This document shows, one piece after another, positions 28,294 through 37,741 of a DNA stretch of 64,000 nt (the first letter of the stretch is position 1; every line of letters begins with the position of its first letter). Both the position numbers and the translations under genes were made by a program. Source of the stretch: Marinifaba aquimaris (GTDB lineage: Bacteria > Pseudomonadota > Gammaproteobacteria > Enterobacterales > Alteromonadaceae). The DNA is taken from contig NZ_JABULX010000003.1 in the NCBI RefSeq assembly GCF_013328345.1, positions 124,001 to 188,000 of the forward strand, given 5' to 3'. The notes below the pieces were generated by a model. That model worked only from the letters and a program-made list of their open reading frames with translations, did not search any database and was not told where the DNA came from.

Positions 28294-30702
28294 CTAGATA
28301 ATATTGATTTCTACTTGGTAAGTGTAAGAGAGAGAGCTTGGTAAATTAACATTAATTGTTAGTACACCAACTTGCTCTGTTACATCTGTAGTATCGAAAA
28401 ACAGCCCTAAGTTGTAATTGCCAAATTCAACATTATCTTTGCTCACGCCTGTTGAGTTAGGGACTTCAATACTCGCTTGGGCAGAACCAATCGAAGCACT
28501 AATTTCAATTGTGGTACCCGCAGGTAAAATTTGATCTGCAAAATCTGCATGTGTCAGGGTCAAATTGGTAATGGTATTAGCTGATACTTGCAGTGCTGAC
28601 GTTGTGAGTGAGCCTGACTCATTGGATAATAATACCGCTGATGTATCATCGCGTGTTAGTCTTAGTTTCGGGTTTGAGCCCGATGTGATAATAAGTTGCT
28701 GAGTGCGAAGTTGTATACGTGCTACTTCACCACAGCCGGCAGCACAGTTAGGTCCATTGAATAGCCCATCGGCAGGGGTAAATACACCATCATCATTGAA
28801 GTCTTCGAAATCTTCGCCTAAATCGTAACTACCATTTTCGTTTTCGTCTAAAAAGGCCTCGGCTAAATCTTCAAAAGGTTCATCAGCGTCTCGAACGCCA
28901 TTACCATTGATATCCGTGAAGGCTTCATGACCAATTGCCGTTGCTAAAATACCAACGCGGTGATCATCTGGTTCAATTGCCGAACTCGTCCAAGTCACGG
29001 TACAAGCGACCCCTTCGATTACACAACTAGCATCGATTATGCCCGCTTCGGCAGTAAACAGGACACTCGTGCCTGAAGTGATAACGTTACCTTTGAAGTC
29101 ACTGGCATAGACGGTCAGTTCTGTTGTCGTCCCTGCTCGAGTGGCTGCCTCAACATTGAATGTTGAAGCGGCAATATTGAAATTATCTTGTGACGCCATC
29201 CCCGTACTGATAACGAGTAACCCTGATTGAGTTTTAAGTTGTTCGCCACCATCTAAGGTTGCAACAGCTTCGACTACCGTTGTTAATGGTACAGAACCTG
29301 CGTTCACTTGTGTTGTGACAAAACCTTGAGAGTTTGTTTGGGCTGTAGCTGGTGAAATACTCAAACCACCTACACTCGATGGTGTTGAAAAGCTAACAGG
29401 CACTTGAGCGAGGGGATTACCAAGTGAATTGACTAACTGAAAAGTGAGTGTTGAGTTTTCAGATACACCGACACCACCTGCGCCTTTGAGGGCGATTTGT
29501 TCAGGGTTAGCTGAGACAAAAACAAATGAGCCTTGAGTATCAGGTAAAATAGTTAAACTGCGATTTACCGTGTAAGTTTGGTTGTTAACTTGTACCGATG
29601 CCGTTAGGGTATCAATTTGGCTTGCCGAGCCAGAGCAGCTGACGTCTTGGTATGTTGCAAATGCTTCGCCATTTATTGTAGTAACTGGGCTGTCAATAGT
29701 TGCATCTGTTGCAGATACACACACTGAGTTGAAGTTTACGGTTAGCGCATCCGTTAACCTTTCTTTTACTTGTTGTCCGCTTTCTAGCAATCTTGTCTGC
29801 TGAACACCTAACTGAATACCTAAACTTGCCCCGGTATTTATTTCAACGTTACTTTGCTCTGCTGAGAAACCATTAAAACCTATGGTATTAGGATAAAAAA
29901 TACTAGGGTCATTACTGTCGTAGTAACCTAGCTCGATGGCAATGATATCTTCAACGGGTTCCGATGAAATGACGTCATAAGGACTGGAGTCAGTGAGTGT
30001 TTGGTTGTTATATGTAACAGACGCTTGCGCTAGGTAAGCGCCTAGATCTTCACTGGTTGGTGTAAAGCTGACACTGGCAATACCTGATGCAGATGTTAGG
30101 CTTGTCGTTGTGTCCAGTTCACCTTGTTGCACACTGAAAGTGACAATTTGACCTGAAATAGGATTCGATTCAGCATCACTTAAGGACGCGACAAGAGAGA
30201 CCTCTTCACCGACAACTAATCTGCTTACTGCTTGGTTGTTTTTCTCAAAGTTAAAGTTGAAATTACCTGCTGGTAAGGTGCCAGAATCTCCAGCGATAAA
30301 TTCAAATGCATAATCAACATCCAACAGGGTAAAATTAGCAGTTACGGCTCCAGATGAGAGGGTGTTATCAAAAGCCGTTAAATTAATTCGAGCATTGCCA
30401 TCTTCATCGGTAAGTTTACTAGTCGCAGATAATGTACCTAGGTCTGTCGTAAAATTAATGGTCTCGTTGTCTTGTGGAATACCGCCTAAAGTAAGCTTGG
30501 CTTTGACAGTGATGATTTCATCTGCCGTAAACTGTCGACAGTTTTCACTACAGCGTTCAGATGTCATCGAGACGGTTAACTTGAGTTCGCCAAGGTTATC
30601 GGATTCTTTGCCTTTGGAGCTATCTGATGAGCCGTTACAGCCGACTAATAAAAAACTGAAGAGTGTTGTGAGTAAAACAAAGCATTTTGCAACTTGATTC
30701 AC
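28294..30702 (-). CDS. Ig-like (Big-1) domain lipoprotein with calcium-loop-like insert
   Basis: 802-residue surface or periplasmic lipoprotein. The signal ends in a lipobox LVGC (Cys22), followed by a Ser/Lys/Glu-rich tether. Several bacterial Ig-like type 1 (invasin/intimin-like) modules follow, with the repeated pattern of GxPxxxxxVxFxT, a DxxGxAxxxxTA-like strand and AxVTANFTL (about residues 45-135, 150-240 and 395-500). Between about 590 and 650 lie three acidic loops of DxNxNGxxD type (DINGNGVRDAD, DENENGSYDLGE, DFNDDGVFTPAD) that could bind calcium. It stands alone between a terminator and darP. A structural or adhesive role is suggested by domains only; no catalytic motif is seen. 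Confidence 0.78.
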   Translation of the reverse strand: MNQVAKCFVLLTTLFSFLLVGCNGSSDSSKGKESDNLGELKLTVSMTSERCSENCRQFTADEIITVKAKLTLGGIPQDNETINFTTDLGTLSATSKLTDEDGNARINLTAFDNTLSSGAVTANFTLLDVDYAFEFIAGDSGTLPAGNFNFNFEKNNQAVSRLVVGEEVSLVASLSDAESNPISGQIVTFSVQQGELDTTTSLTSASGIASVSFTPTSEDLGAYLAQASVTYNNQTLTDSSPYDVISSEPVEDIIAIELGYYDSNDPSIFYPNTIGFNGFSAEQSNVEINTGASLGIQLGVQQTRLLESGQQVKERLTDALTVNFNSVCVSATDATIDSPVTTINGEAFATYQDVSCSGSASQIDTLTASVQVNNQTYTVNRSLTILPDTQGSFVFVSANPEQIALKGAGGVGVSENSTLTFQLVNSLGNPLAQVPVSFSTPSSVGGLSISPATAQTNSQGFVTTQVNAGSVPLTTVVEAVATLDGGEQLKTQSGLLVISTGMASQDNFNIAASTFNVEAATRAGTTTELTVYASDFKGNVITSGTSVLFTAEAGIIDASCVIEGVACTVTWTSSAIEPDDHRVGILATAIGHEAFTDINGNGVRDADEPFEDLAEAFLDENENGSYDLGEDFEDFNDDGVFTPADGLFNGPNCAAGCGEVARIQLRTQQLIITSGSNPKLRLTRDDTSAVLLSNESGSLTTSALQVSANTITNLTLTHADFADQILPAGTTIEISASIGSAQASIEVPNSTGVSKDNVEFGNYNLGLFFDTTDVTEQVGVLTINVNLPSSLSYTYQVEINII

Positions 30703-30825
30703 GTTATCTACCTTGATTATTTTAGGTTTTTTCTATGCTAGAAACTAAAGTTTATAGCATAGAGTGAATTTTGACTGCAAAATAAATGTTTCAAAATAGG
30801 TCTAAGCTTTACGAACTTTAACCAT

Positions 30826-31359
30826 TTATAATTCGAAAGGAATGGCCTCTTTTAAGTAGCTGAAAAGTTGCTGAGCAGACTTACTTGGCTTTTCCGGATC
30901 TTTCGCTTTTTCTTTGTTGGCTTGGCGCACTAGCTGGCGTAAACGACTGCGATCGAGATCTTCGTGTTGCTGCAACAAGGTTTGAATAGCTGAGTCACCT
31001 TCTGAGATTAATTCGTCCCTTAATTTTTCTAAATTTGTACTGTGCTGCGCTGCTAACAAGTGGCTTTCTTGAATACGCAGCATGTCTTTACGAATTTGTT
31101 CAACATCTTTATTTCTCAGTAAACGTCCAACAAACTGTAAGTGTCGGCGAAACGCTTCGCGCTTATTACGAATTTTTATCCCTAGTGCAATGGCTTCGAG
31201 TGTTTCATCGTCTAGGGTGATCTTGGCTCGCTTTTTGGCTGGCATATCAATCAGTTCAGCACCGAGATCTTTTAACTCATCCATATCCCGTTTTAGTTCA
31301 GATTTACTGACATAAATGATTTCTTCCGCGTTTTCTATGTCATACCAATCTTTAGCCAT
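30826..31359 (-). CDS. darP: Ribosome-associated protein DarP (YjgA, DUF615)
   Basis: 177-residue highly charged helical protein of the YjgA/DUF615 family. The core SKSELKRDMDELKDLGAELI and the region HLQFVGRLLRNKDVEQIR are characteristic. E. coli DarP (YjgA) acts in late 50S subunit assembly around the peptidyl transferase centre. I choose the internal ATG giving MAKDWYDIE; a longer frame from 31404 adds fifteen atypical residues. It is divergent from pmbA, the same arrangement as in E. coli, with an 83-base shared promoter region. Confidence 0.93.
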   Translation of the reverse strand: MAKDWYDIENAEEIIYVSKSELKRDMDELKDLGAELIDMPAKKRAKITLDDETLEAIALGIKIRNKREAFRRHLQFVGRLLRNKDVEQIRKDMLRIQESHLLAAQHSTNLEKLRDELISEGDSAIQTLLQQHEDLDRSRLRQLVRQANKEKAKDPEKPSKSAQQLFSYLKEAIPFEL

Positions 31360-31442
31360 AAATAAAAACCTGTCTTCTGTTTCTCTAATCCCTATATGAT
31401 ACACTAAATGTAATCTCTATGACTGATAAGATGTTGAGCTAA

Positions 31443-32780
31443 ATGTTAGAAGAAATGAAGCGTGTTGAGCAGGCGGTACAAGAGACACTTGCTTACGCTA
31501 AAAAATTAGGTGCCGATTCGGCAGAGGTCTCGATCTCAAAAACACAGGGAATTCAAATTTCTTCTCGTCTGGGGGAAGTCGAAACCGTAGAGTTTAACCA
31601 CGATGGTGCCTTGGGAATTGCATTGTGGAATGGCAAACGAAAAGGTTCAGCTTCGACTTCTGATTTATCACCTGAAGCATTGAAAAGAACGGTAGAGGCA
31701 GCGTGTAATATTGCCAAGTACACTTCTGAAGATGATTGTTCAGGCTTGGCCGACAAGGCATTGATGATCAAAGCTCAGCAACAGCAAGATTTAGATTTAC
31801 ACCACCCATCAGATATTTCTACAGATGACGCAATTGCTTTGACCAAACGCTGTGAGCAAGCTGCATTTGATCAAGATGGACGCATTACTAATTCTGATGG
31901 TGCGAGTTTGTCATCACACCAAGGTTTTCGAGTTTACGGAAATAGTTATGGTGTATTAGCCGCCTATCCAAGTTCTCGTCACAGTTTAAGTTGTGCTGTC
32001 ATTGCTGAAGATGAGCAAGATATGCAACGCGATTATGCTTATACAGTTTCGCGTCGATTTGACTTGCTAGATACACCTGAGCTTGTAGGTCAACAAGCGG
32101 CGAAAGAAGTAATTGCAAGGTTGAACCCCAGCCAAATCGCAACGGGTAAAGTTCCAGTTATGTTCAAGGCAGATGTTGCTTCGAGTTTATTTGGTCACTT
32201 TATTTCAGGTATCAGTGGCGGTAATTTATATCGCAATTCTTCATTTTTACTCGACAAGTTGGACAAACAAGTTTTCCCAGAGTGGTTAACAATTCATGAA
32301 GACCCTTTTATTAAGCAAGGTTTAGCTAGTAGCACTTTTGACCATGAAGGTGTTGCAACATCAAAGCGCAATATTGTTGAAGCGGGTGTGTTACAAACCT
32401 GGTTACTGTCTAGTTATTCTGCGCGTAAATTAAACTTGCAAAGTACTGGTCACGCTGGCGGTATTCACAACTGGCGTTTACAGAGCAAACAATCTGGTGG
32501 CGATTTTGAAGCCATGCTTAAAAAGCTGGGTACAGGGCTACTAGTAACTGAAATGATGGGCCAAGGCGTTAATGTTGTTAACGGTGATTACTCGCGAGGC
32601 GCAGCTGGTTTTTGGGTAGAAAATGGTGAGATACAATACCCTGTTGCCGAGATAACCATTGCCGGTAATTTAACAGACATGCTCAATAATATTGTCGCCA
32701 TAGGTGATGATATTGATCCTCGAGGCAGCATTTATACGGGTTCAGTGATTCTAGAAGAAATGCAAATTGCAGGTAGTTAA
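31443..32780 (+). CDS. pmbA: Metalloprotease subunit PmbA/TldE
   Basis: 445-residue peptidase U62 family member, the non-zinc partner of TldD. The family segments KLGADSAEVSISKTQGI, the GVATSKRNIVEAGVLQTWLLSSYSARKL region and the C-terminal AEITIAGNLTDMLNNI are present, and there is no HExxxH motif, as expected for TldE. With TldD (25431-26870) it forms a heterodimeric protease active on unstructured peptides. The ATG at 31443 is followed by a second in-frame ATG (MKRVEQ) four codons on; either could be used. Its 3' end faces mgtE and is followed by a perfect inverted repeat. Confidence 0.95.
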   Translation: MLEEMKRVEQAVQETLAYAKKLGADSAEVSISKTQGIQISSRLGEVETVEFNHDGALGIALWNGKRKGSASTSDLSPEALKRTVEAACNIAKYTSEDDCSGLADKALMIKAQQQQDLDLHHPSDISTDDAIALTKRCEQAAFDQDGRITNSDGASLSSHQGFRVYGNSYGVLAAYPSSRHSLSCAVIAEDEQDMQRDYAYTVSRRFDLLDTPELVGQQAAKEVIARLNPSQIATGKVPVMFKADVASSLFGHFISGISGGNLYRNSSFLLDKLDKQVFPEWLTIHEDPFIKQGLASSTFDHEGVATSKRNIVEAGVLQTWLLSSYSARKLNLQSTGHAGGIHNWRLQSKQSGGDFEAMLKKLGTGLLVTEMMGQGVNVVNGDYSRGAAGFWVENGEIQYPVAEITIAGNLTDMLNNIVAIGDDIDPRGSIYTGSVILEEMQIAGS

Positions 32781-32798
32781 ACTGTTATGAATCGCAAC

Positions 32799-32826
32799 CT
32801 TGGTTGTTAGCTTGCTAACAACCAAG
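32799..32826. repeat. Perfect inverted repeat at the convergent pmbA/mgtE ends
   Basis: CTTGGTTGTTAGC (32799-32811) and GCTAACAACCAAG (32814-32826) are exact complements separated by two bases. The repeat spans the mgtE stop codon and last codons. No T run follows on either strand, so it is not a classical rho-independent terminator. Confidence 0.8.
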
Positions 32827-34171
32827 TCGCTGTACCTAAGAAAGCAAAGATACCCACTACATCGGTAACTGTTGTCAAAATGACCCCACCAGCAAGGGCT
32901 GGGTCGATATCTAAACGTTTTAAAATAAGCGGAATCGTTACACCTGCAATACCTGCTGCTAACATGTTCATCAACATGGCAAAGGCAATGACCCCACCAA
33001 GCATTAAATCTTGCTTCCAGATAGCTACAACGGTTGCGAGTAATACCGCCCAAAGCAATCCGTTTAGTACGCCTATAGTAAACTCTTTTACGATCAACCA
33101 ACGCACGTTAGTTGGGGCTACATGGCCAAGCGCCATTGCGCGAATAACCAAAGTTAAGGTTTGGTTACCTGCAATACCACCCATACTCGGCACGATAGTG
33201 TTAAGCACGGCTAGTACGGCTAGTTGACCTAATATATCCTCAAACATACTCGATACGGCCGCAGCCATGAGTGCGGTTAATAAGTTAATACCAAGCCATA
33301 CAGAGCGCCTTTGAGTACTTTTGAGTACAGGCGCAAAGGTATCTTCTTCATCATCTAAACCCGCCATACTCATCATTGAGTGTTCAGCGTCTTCACGAAT
33401 AATATCAACCACATCATCGATTGTGATACGGCCAAGTAGATGATTATCTTCATCGACGACGGGAGCTGAGATCCAATTGTGTCGCTCAAATAACTGTGCA
33501 ACATCAGATTCATCCATACTGTCGCGGATCGTTTCTGCATCTTGGTCCATGATGTCAGCAACTAACGTTGCAGGGTTAGCAGTAACGACTAGTGTCGAAA
33601 GCGGTAATTCGCCGATCAGTTTGTCATCATCGTCTACAACATAAAGTACATCAGTCGCTTCTGGTAGCTGTCCTCTGAGTCTTAAGTAACGCATGACGAC
33701 TTCGGTACTCACATCGGCTCTTAACGTGACAGTATCCGTATTCATGATGGCACCTGCGGTACCATCTGCATATGCGAGTGCTTTTTCGGCTCGGACTCTG
33801 TCTTGGCTATCGAGTGAGTTTAATACTTCTTGATAAGTATCGTTTGGTAGACTACGTAAAACTTCGGCTAAGTCATCGGTATCCATGCCTTCTGTTGCTT
33901 CTGCAAGCATGGCAGGGTTCATTTTCTGAATGATACCGTTACGAACGTCTTCTGAGAGTTCTTCTAAAATTTCGCCGTGAAAGTCATTATCTATCAACTG
34001 CCAGAGTAAGTTACGCTCTTTTGCCGGTGTTGATTCTAAAATAAAGGCAACATCAGCCGTGGGCATTTCATGAAGCAAGTTACGCACGCGCACAAACATG
34101 CCGCGGCTAATTGCGCGGTTTATTTCGGTTAGTTGTTCGTGGGCGTGTTCTTGTTCAAATGCTTCAGGCAT
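32807..34171 (-). CDS. mgtE: Magnesium transporter MgtE
   Basis: 454-residue Mg2+ channel/transporter. The N-terminal superhelical domain (about residues 20-130, with SRGMFVRVRNLLHEMPTAD), a tandem CBS pair (about 135-262) and a C-terminal five-helix membrane domain (about 285-454, with the P-L-I-L-K-R and PALAGGVILTTVTDVVGI segments forming the conductance pathway) are all present. The cytosolic parts sense Mg2+ and close the pore when it is plentiful. It follows the npr gene on the same strand after 71 bases, an order seen in other Alteromonadales and Vibrio. Confidence 0.96.
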   Translation of the reverse strand: MPEAFEQEHAHEQLTEINRAISRGMFVRVRNLLHEMPTADVAFILESTPAKERNLLWQLIDNDFHGEILEELSEDVRNGIIQKMNPAMLAEATEGMDTDDLAEVLRSLPNDTYQEVLNSLDSQDRVRAEKALAYADGTAGAIMNTDTVTLRADVSTEVVMRYLRLRGQLPEATDVLYVVDDDDKLIGELPLSTLVVTANPATLVADIMDQDAETIRDSMDESDVAQLFERHNWISAPVVDEDNHLLGRITIDDVVDIIREDAEHSMMSMAGLDDEEDTFAPVLKSTQRRSVWLGINLLTALMAAAVSSMFEDILGQLAVLAVLNTIVPSMGGIAGNQTLTLVIRAMALGHVAPTNVRWLIVKEFTIGVLNGLLWAVLLATVVAIWKQDLMLGGVIAFAMLMNMLAAGIAGVTIPLILKRLDIDPALAGGVILTTVTDVVGIFAFLGTATWLLAS

Positions 34172-34242
34172 CTTATTTTGTAGTAAAGCCTTGTAATTAT
34201 TAGTTAAGTGTAGCGGTGGATTGGCTTAAAAGGTAAAACTAA

Positions 34243-34512
34243 TTAATCCTCTTCTTCAAATTTGGCTTCAATTAGTTGTGCAATTGCATCTAATGCCGCT
34301 TGGGCATCAGCACCATCACTACTTACTTCTATTTGCTTACCTTGAGCACCCGCTAACATCAACAAGCCCATGACACTGTTGGCTTTGGCTTGTTTATTGT
34401 CACAATGAATGGTTACTTCACTTTTAAATTGCATAGCCAATTCAGCAAGTTTTGTAGCTGCTCTGGCGTGTAGACCTAGCTTGTTAGTTATGGTTAATGT
34501 TCTGGTGATCAT
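34243..34512 (-). CDS. ptsO: Nitrogen-PTS phosphocarrier NPr
   Basis: 89-residue HPr-family protein. The phosphorylation site His15 lies in NKLGLHARAATKL, and the Ser-containing KANSVMGLLMLA segment follows, as in HPr/NPr. It receives phosphate from EI-Ntr and passes it to EIIA-Ntr (PtsN, encoded at 35418-35864), linking nitrogen and potassium status to envelope functions. Its start overlaps the rapZ stop by four bases. The position at the end of the rpoN-hpf-ptsN-rapZ cluster identifies it as NPr as opposed to sugar-PTS HPr. Confidence 0.96.
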   Translation of the reverse strand: MITRTLTITNKLGLHARAATKLAELAMQFKSEVTIHCDNKQAKANSVMGLLMLAGAQGKQIEVSSDGADAQAALDAIAQLIEAKFEEED

Positions 34513-35381
34513 CCGTTTTTCTTTTTACCGCCTTGCTCTCTATGCAATATAGCAACGTTGTCTCTGTCTTGTTTAAATGCTTGGCCTAACATTTCAGCGA
34601 TGTAAACAGAGCGATGTTGACCGCCAGTACAGCCAATCGCAATCGTGACATAACTGCGATTGTTTTTTTCTAGTGCTGGTAACCAAGTGTTCAAGAATAC
34701 TTTTACTTGCCAGATAAACTCATGTACTTCAGGTTGCTCGCTTAGATAGTCTTGCACGGGCTGATCTAAGCCTGTTAATGGCCTAAGGTCACTTATCCAA
34801 TGTGGGTTAGGTAAAAACCTAACATCGAATACATAGTCTGCGTCTTGCGGTAAGCCGTGTTTGAAACCAAAAGAGGTAAAAACAAGCTGTAGCTGTTTAG
34901 CATTGGTGCCCAGAATTTGTTGATGCACTGAGTCGTTGAGTTGATGAATACTCAAGGTGCTTGTATCAATTGTTAAATCAGCGGCTTCTTTTAAACCAGC
35001 GAGTAATTTCTCTTCTTTTAAAATGGCTTCTTCTAAGCTTAATTCTGTTTCACGTAGAGAAAGAGGGTGAATGCGACGTGATTCAGAAAAGCGTTTTAGT
35101 AGTGTTTCATTGCTCGAGTTCAAGTAAACAATCTTGATGCTAGCTTGTGATTGCAACGCATCTATGTAGCTCATTACTTGATCTGATGATGGTAGTGTAA
35201 GATTTCGAATATCTAGGGTAACTGCGATCTTGTCATATCGACCTTCTAAGGTTTTCAATAATGACATCAGTAGTTCAAGTGGAATATTGTCCACACAGTA
35301 ATAACCAGAGTCTTCTAAGTTGTGAAGAGCGGCTGTTTTACCTGAACCAGACCGACCAGTAAATATAACCAGTTTTAACAT
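34509..35381 (-). CDS. rapZ: RNase adapter protein RapZ
   Basis: 290-residue protein with an N-terminal Walker A GRSGSGKT (residues 9-16), a Walker B-like VTLDIRN segment, and the conserved C-terminal domain with IGCTGGQHRSVYIAE. In Enterobacteria RapZ guides RNase E to the small RNA GlmZ and senses glucosamine-6-phosphate. Whether a GlmZ-type RNA exists in this organism cannot be seen here. It sits between ptsN and npr in the conserved order, and the C-terminal KKKNG tail is basic, consistent with RNA binding. Confidence 0.95.
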   Translation of the reverse strand: MLKLVIFTGRSGSGKTAALHNLEDSGYYCVDNIPLELLMSLLKTLEGRYDKIAVTLDIRNLTLPSSDQVMSYIDALQSQASIKIVYLNSSNETLLKRFSESRRIHPLSLRETELSLEEAILKEEKLLAGLKEAADLTIDTSTLSIHQLNDSVHQQILGTNAKQLQLVFTSFGFKHGLPQDADYVFDVRFLPNPHWISDLRPLTGLDQPVQDYLSEQPEVHEFIWQVKVFLNTWLPALEKNNRSYVTIAIGCTGGQHRSVYIAEMLGQAFKQDRDNVAILHREQGGKKKNG

Positions 35382-35417
35382 GCTACACCTAGTTGTTATT
35401 GTTTTTGTGCTGCGAAA

Positions 35418-35864
35418 TTAAGCGACAAAAGCTTGATACAGAGCTTCGTTGTCGCGGGCGTGTTTAATATTTTTAAGAATTTGTTTATCCGATAGTTTTT
35501 CTGCAATAGCAGCAAGTGAGCTCAAGTGATTTTTACACTCGTGTTCAGGTGCTAGCAATACACAAAATACCTGTACCGGTTGATTGTCTATCGCATCAAA
35601 ATCTATTGGTTTTTCAGTTGTTACCAATAAAGACACATTTTTCTCGGTGTCTTTTAGTCGACCGTGGGGTAATGCGATCCCTTGGCCAATTCCTGTACTG
35701 CCTAATCGTTCTCTATTTAACAAAGCCTCTAAGATACTTTGCTCTTCAAGTTCTGGGTAATGCTTTGACGCCAATTGGCTGACATACTGAAGCAGTTTTT
35801 TTTTACTGCTTACCGGCACTGCGCAAAATACGCAGTCCGGTAAAATTAACGATGTGACGTCCAT
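35418..35864 (-). CDS. ptsN: Nitrogen-PTS EIIA component PtsN
   Basis: 148-residue EIIA-Ntr. The active-site His67 is in GIALPHGRL, the central pattern of the PTS EIIA type 2 family, and VQVFCVLLAPEHE follows as in other PtsN proteins. It accepts phosphate from NPr and regulates targets such as potassium transport and sigma-factor balance; which targets it has here is unknown. It lies 8 bases downstream of hpf and 36 bases upstream of rapZ on the same strand. Confidence 0.96.
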   Translation of the reverse strand: MDVTSLILPDCVFCAVPVSSKKKLLQYVSQLASKHYPELEEQSILEALLNRERLGSTGIGQGIALPHGRLKDTEKNVSLLVTTEKPIDFDAIDNQPVQVFCVLLAPEHECKNHLSSLAAIAEKLSDKQILKNIKHARDNEALYQAFVA

Positions 35865-35872
35865 AAAAGAAT

Positions 35873-36160
35873 TTAATGACTCTTTAATTTTTCTTTGTGT
35901 TTAATAACTTGGCGATCGAGTTTATCGATTAAGCCATCAATCGAAGCGTACATGTTTTCATGTTCTTGGGTCGCAAAAATTTCGCCGCCGTTTAAATGCA
36001 ATGTTGCTTCAGCTTTTTGTACGAGTTTTTCTACACTTAGTATCACATAAACATTGTTGATATGATCAAAATGCCTCTCAAGCTTAGCAAATTTAGAATC
36101 TACATACTCTTTTAATGACTCAGTAACTTCAACATGGCGTCCAGTTAGATTGATTTGCAT
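35873..36160 (-). CDS. hpf: Ribosome hibernation promoting factor HPF
   Basis: 95-residue short-form HPF/YfiA-family protein. It opens MQINLTGRHVEVTESLKEYV, and the EKLVQKAEATLHL and MYASIDGLIDKLDRQV segments define the beta-alpha-beta-beta-beta-alpha fold. The short form lacks the C-terminal dimerisation domain of long HPF and works with RMF to store 100S ribosomes in stationary phase. The position between rpoN and ptsN is the standard one and supports Hpf over RaiA. A Shine-Dalgarno GAGG lies upstream. Confidence 0.95.
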   Translation of the reverse strand: MQINLTGRHVEVTESLKEYVDSKFAKLERHFDHINNVYVILSVEKLVQKAEATLHLNGGEIFATQEHENMYASIDGLIDKLDRQVIKHKEKLKSH

Positions 36161-36193
36161 AGGCTTTTCCTCTTCGGTTATTAAACTGCTTTA

Positions 36194-37693
36194 TCAAAGC
36201 AGGCTTTTACGTTGATTCGATGGTGGTATTGATAAAGACTCTCGATATTTTGCAATCGTTCGTCTTGCCACCTTGATACCTTGCTCTGCTAATAAGTCAG
36301 TGATTTTACTGTCACTCAATGGCTTATTAGGGCTCTCCGCTGCAACCAACTTCTTGATCAAGGCGCGGATAGCGGTAGAAGAACATTCACCGCCGTTTTC
36401 TGTACTAACATGGCTTGAGAAGAAGTACTTCAACTCAAAAATCCCTCTAGGGGTGTGCATGTATTTTTGCGTTGTAACACGAGAGATAGTGGACTCGTGC
36501 ATCTCAACGTCTTCCGCAATGTCATTTAACACAAGCGGTTTCATTGCTTCATCACCGTATTCGAAGAAACCGTACTGGTGTTCGACGATACAACGTGCAA
36601 CTTTTAATAGCGTTTCATTACGGCTCTCAAGGCTTTTAATAAACCACTTTGCATCTTGCATATGAGAGCGAATAAATTGCGTGTCACTTGAATCTTTTGC
36701 AGTTCGAGTCAGTGCTGCATATTCTTCGTTTACTTTCAGTTTTGGTACACTGTCAGGGTTTAATTCAACCAACCAGCGCCCTTTTTCTTTTCTAACCGAT
36801 ACATCAGGTACTATGTATTGTGCCTCTTCCGCGATCACTTGATTACCCGGCCTTGGGTTTAGTGTATGGATGAGTTTCATTACTTCGCGTAATGCATCTT
36901 CCTTTAGACGTGTTTTTCTGGCTAATGTGCGAAAGTCGCGATTTGCCAATAAATCGATGTGCTTGGAGACAACTAACATGGCTTCATTTAGCCATTCAGT
37001 CTCAGGTTCGAACTGCCTTAATTGAACCATTAGGCACTCTTGAGCTGAGCGAGAGGCAACTCCAATAGGGTCGAATAATTGAATGCGTTTTAATACCGCT
37101 TCAACTTCATCTAATTCAACTTCTTCTTGTCCTAAGCTCTCTAACACATCTTCTGCTGTGACCGTTAAGTAACCTGAATCATCAACAGCATCTATGATTG
37201 CGGTAGCTATGGCTTTATCGGTTGGCGAGAAAGGAGTCAGATCCATTTGCCAAAATAGGTGATCGCGAATAGATTCAGTGGTTTCACCCTGATAAACCAT
37301 GTCATCACCACCTATACCCGATGAAGAAGTACTCTTACTGGCAGGGCTAGCTGCTTGAGAAAGGTGATCGTCCCACGTTGAATCTGTCGGTAATTGGTCT
37401 GGAATATCCTGACGTTCTAGTTGATCTAGGCTATCGCTGTAACTGTTTTCTTCAAAGCCATCAATATCAGCCGTAGCTGCTTCGCCATTTGTTGGTTCTT
37501 TGATATTGTCTAGCGCTTCATCACCAGCGGCCTGTTCGAAATCATCTGTTTCTAACAGTGGGTTGGCATCCAGTGCTTCTTGAATTTCTTGTTGCAAGTC
37601 CAACGTCGATAATTGCAGCAAACGGATGGCTTGTTGCAATTGCGGCGTCATAGTCAGCTGTTGACTAAACTTGAGCTGTAAACTTTGCTTCAT
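36194..37693 (-). CDS. rpoN: RNA polymerase sigma-54 factor RpoN
   Basis: 499-residue sigma-54. Region I is Gln/Leu-rich (residues 1-50), region II is a variable acidic stretch (about 50-150). The core-binding and DNA-binding region III ends in the RpoN box [10 protein letters not shown] (about 476-485, one conservative change from the usual box). A helix-turn-helix region with [28 protein letters not shown] precedes it. RpoN directs transcription from -24/-12 promoters and is needed in many marine bacteria for flagella and nitrogen control. It starts the rpoN-hpf-ptsN-rapZ-npr run, 48 bases after lptB. Confidence 0.97.
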   Translation of the reverse strand: MKQSLQLKFSQQLTMTPQLQQAIRLLQLSTLDLQQEIQEALDANPLLETDDFEQAAGDEALDNIKEPTNGEAATADIDGFEENSYSDSLDQLERQDIPDQLPTDSTWDDHLSQAASPASKSTSSSGIGGDDMVYQGETTESIRDHLFWQMDLTPFSPTDKAIATAIIDAVDDSGYLTVTAEDVLESLGQEEVELDEVEAVLKRIQLFDPIGVASRSAQECLMVQLRQFEPETEWLNEAMLVVSKHIDLLANRDFRTLARKTRLKEDALREVMKLIHTLNPRPGNQVIAEEAQYIVPDVSVRKEKGRWLVELNPDSVPKLKVNEEYAALTRTAKDSSDTQFIRSHMQDAKWFIKSLESRNETLLKVARCIVEHQYGFFEYGDEAMKPLVLNDIAEDVEMHESTISRVTTQKYMHTPRGIFELKYFFSSHVSTENGGECSSTAIRALIKKLVAAESPNKPLSDSKITDLLAEQGIKVARRTIAKYRESLSIPPSNQRKSLL

Positions 37694-37741
37694 GAAATTA
37701 TATTATTCCTAATAATGCGAAATCGTAATGCACTAGTGACC

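Noticed and set aside
28765-28915. Dockerin domain in the Ig-like lipoprotein
   Set aside because: The acidic loops are DxNxNG-like but lack the duplicated dockerin helix pattern, and there is no cohesin-type context.
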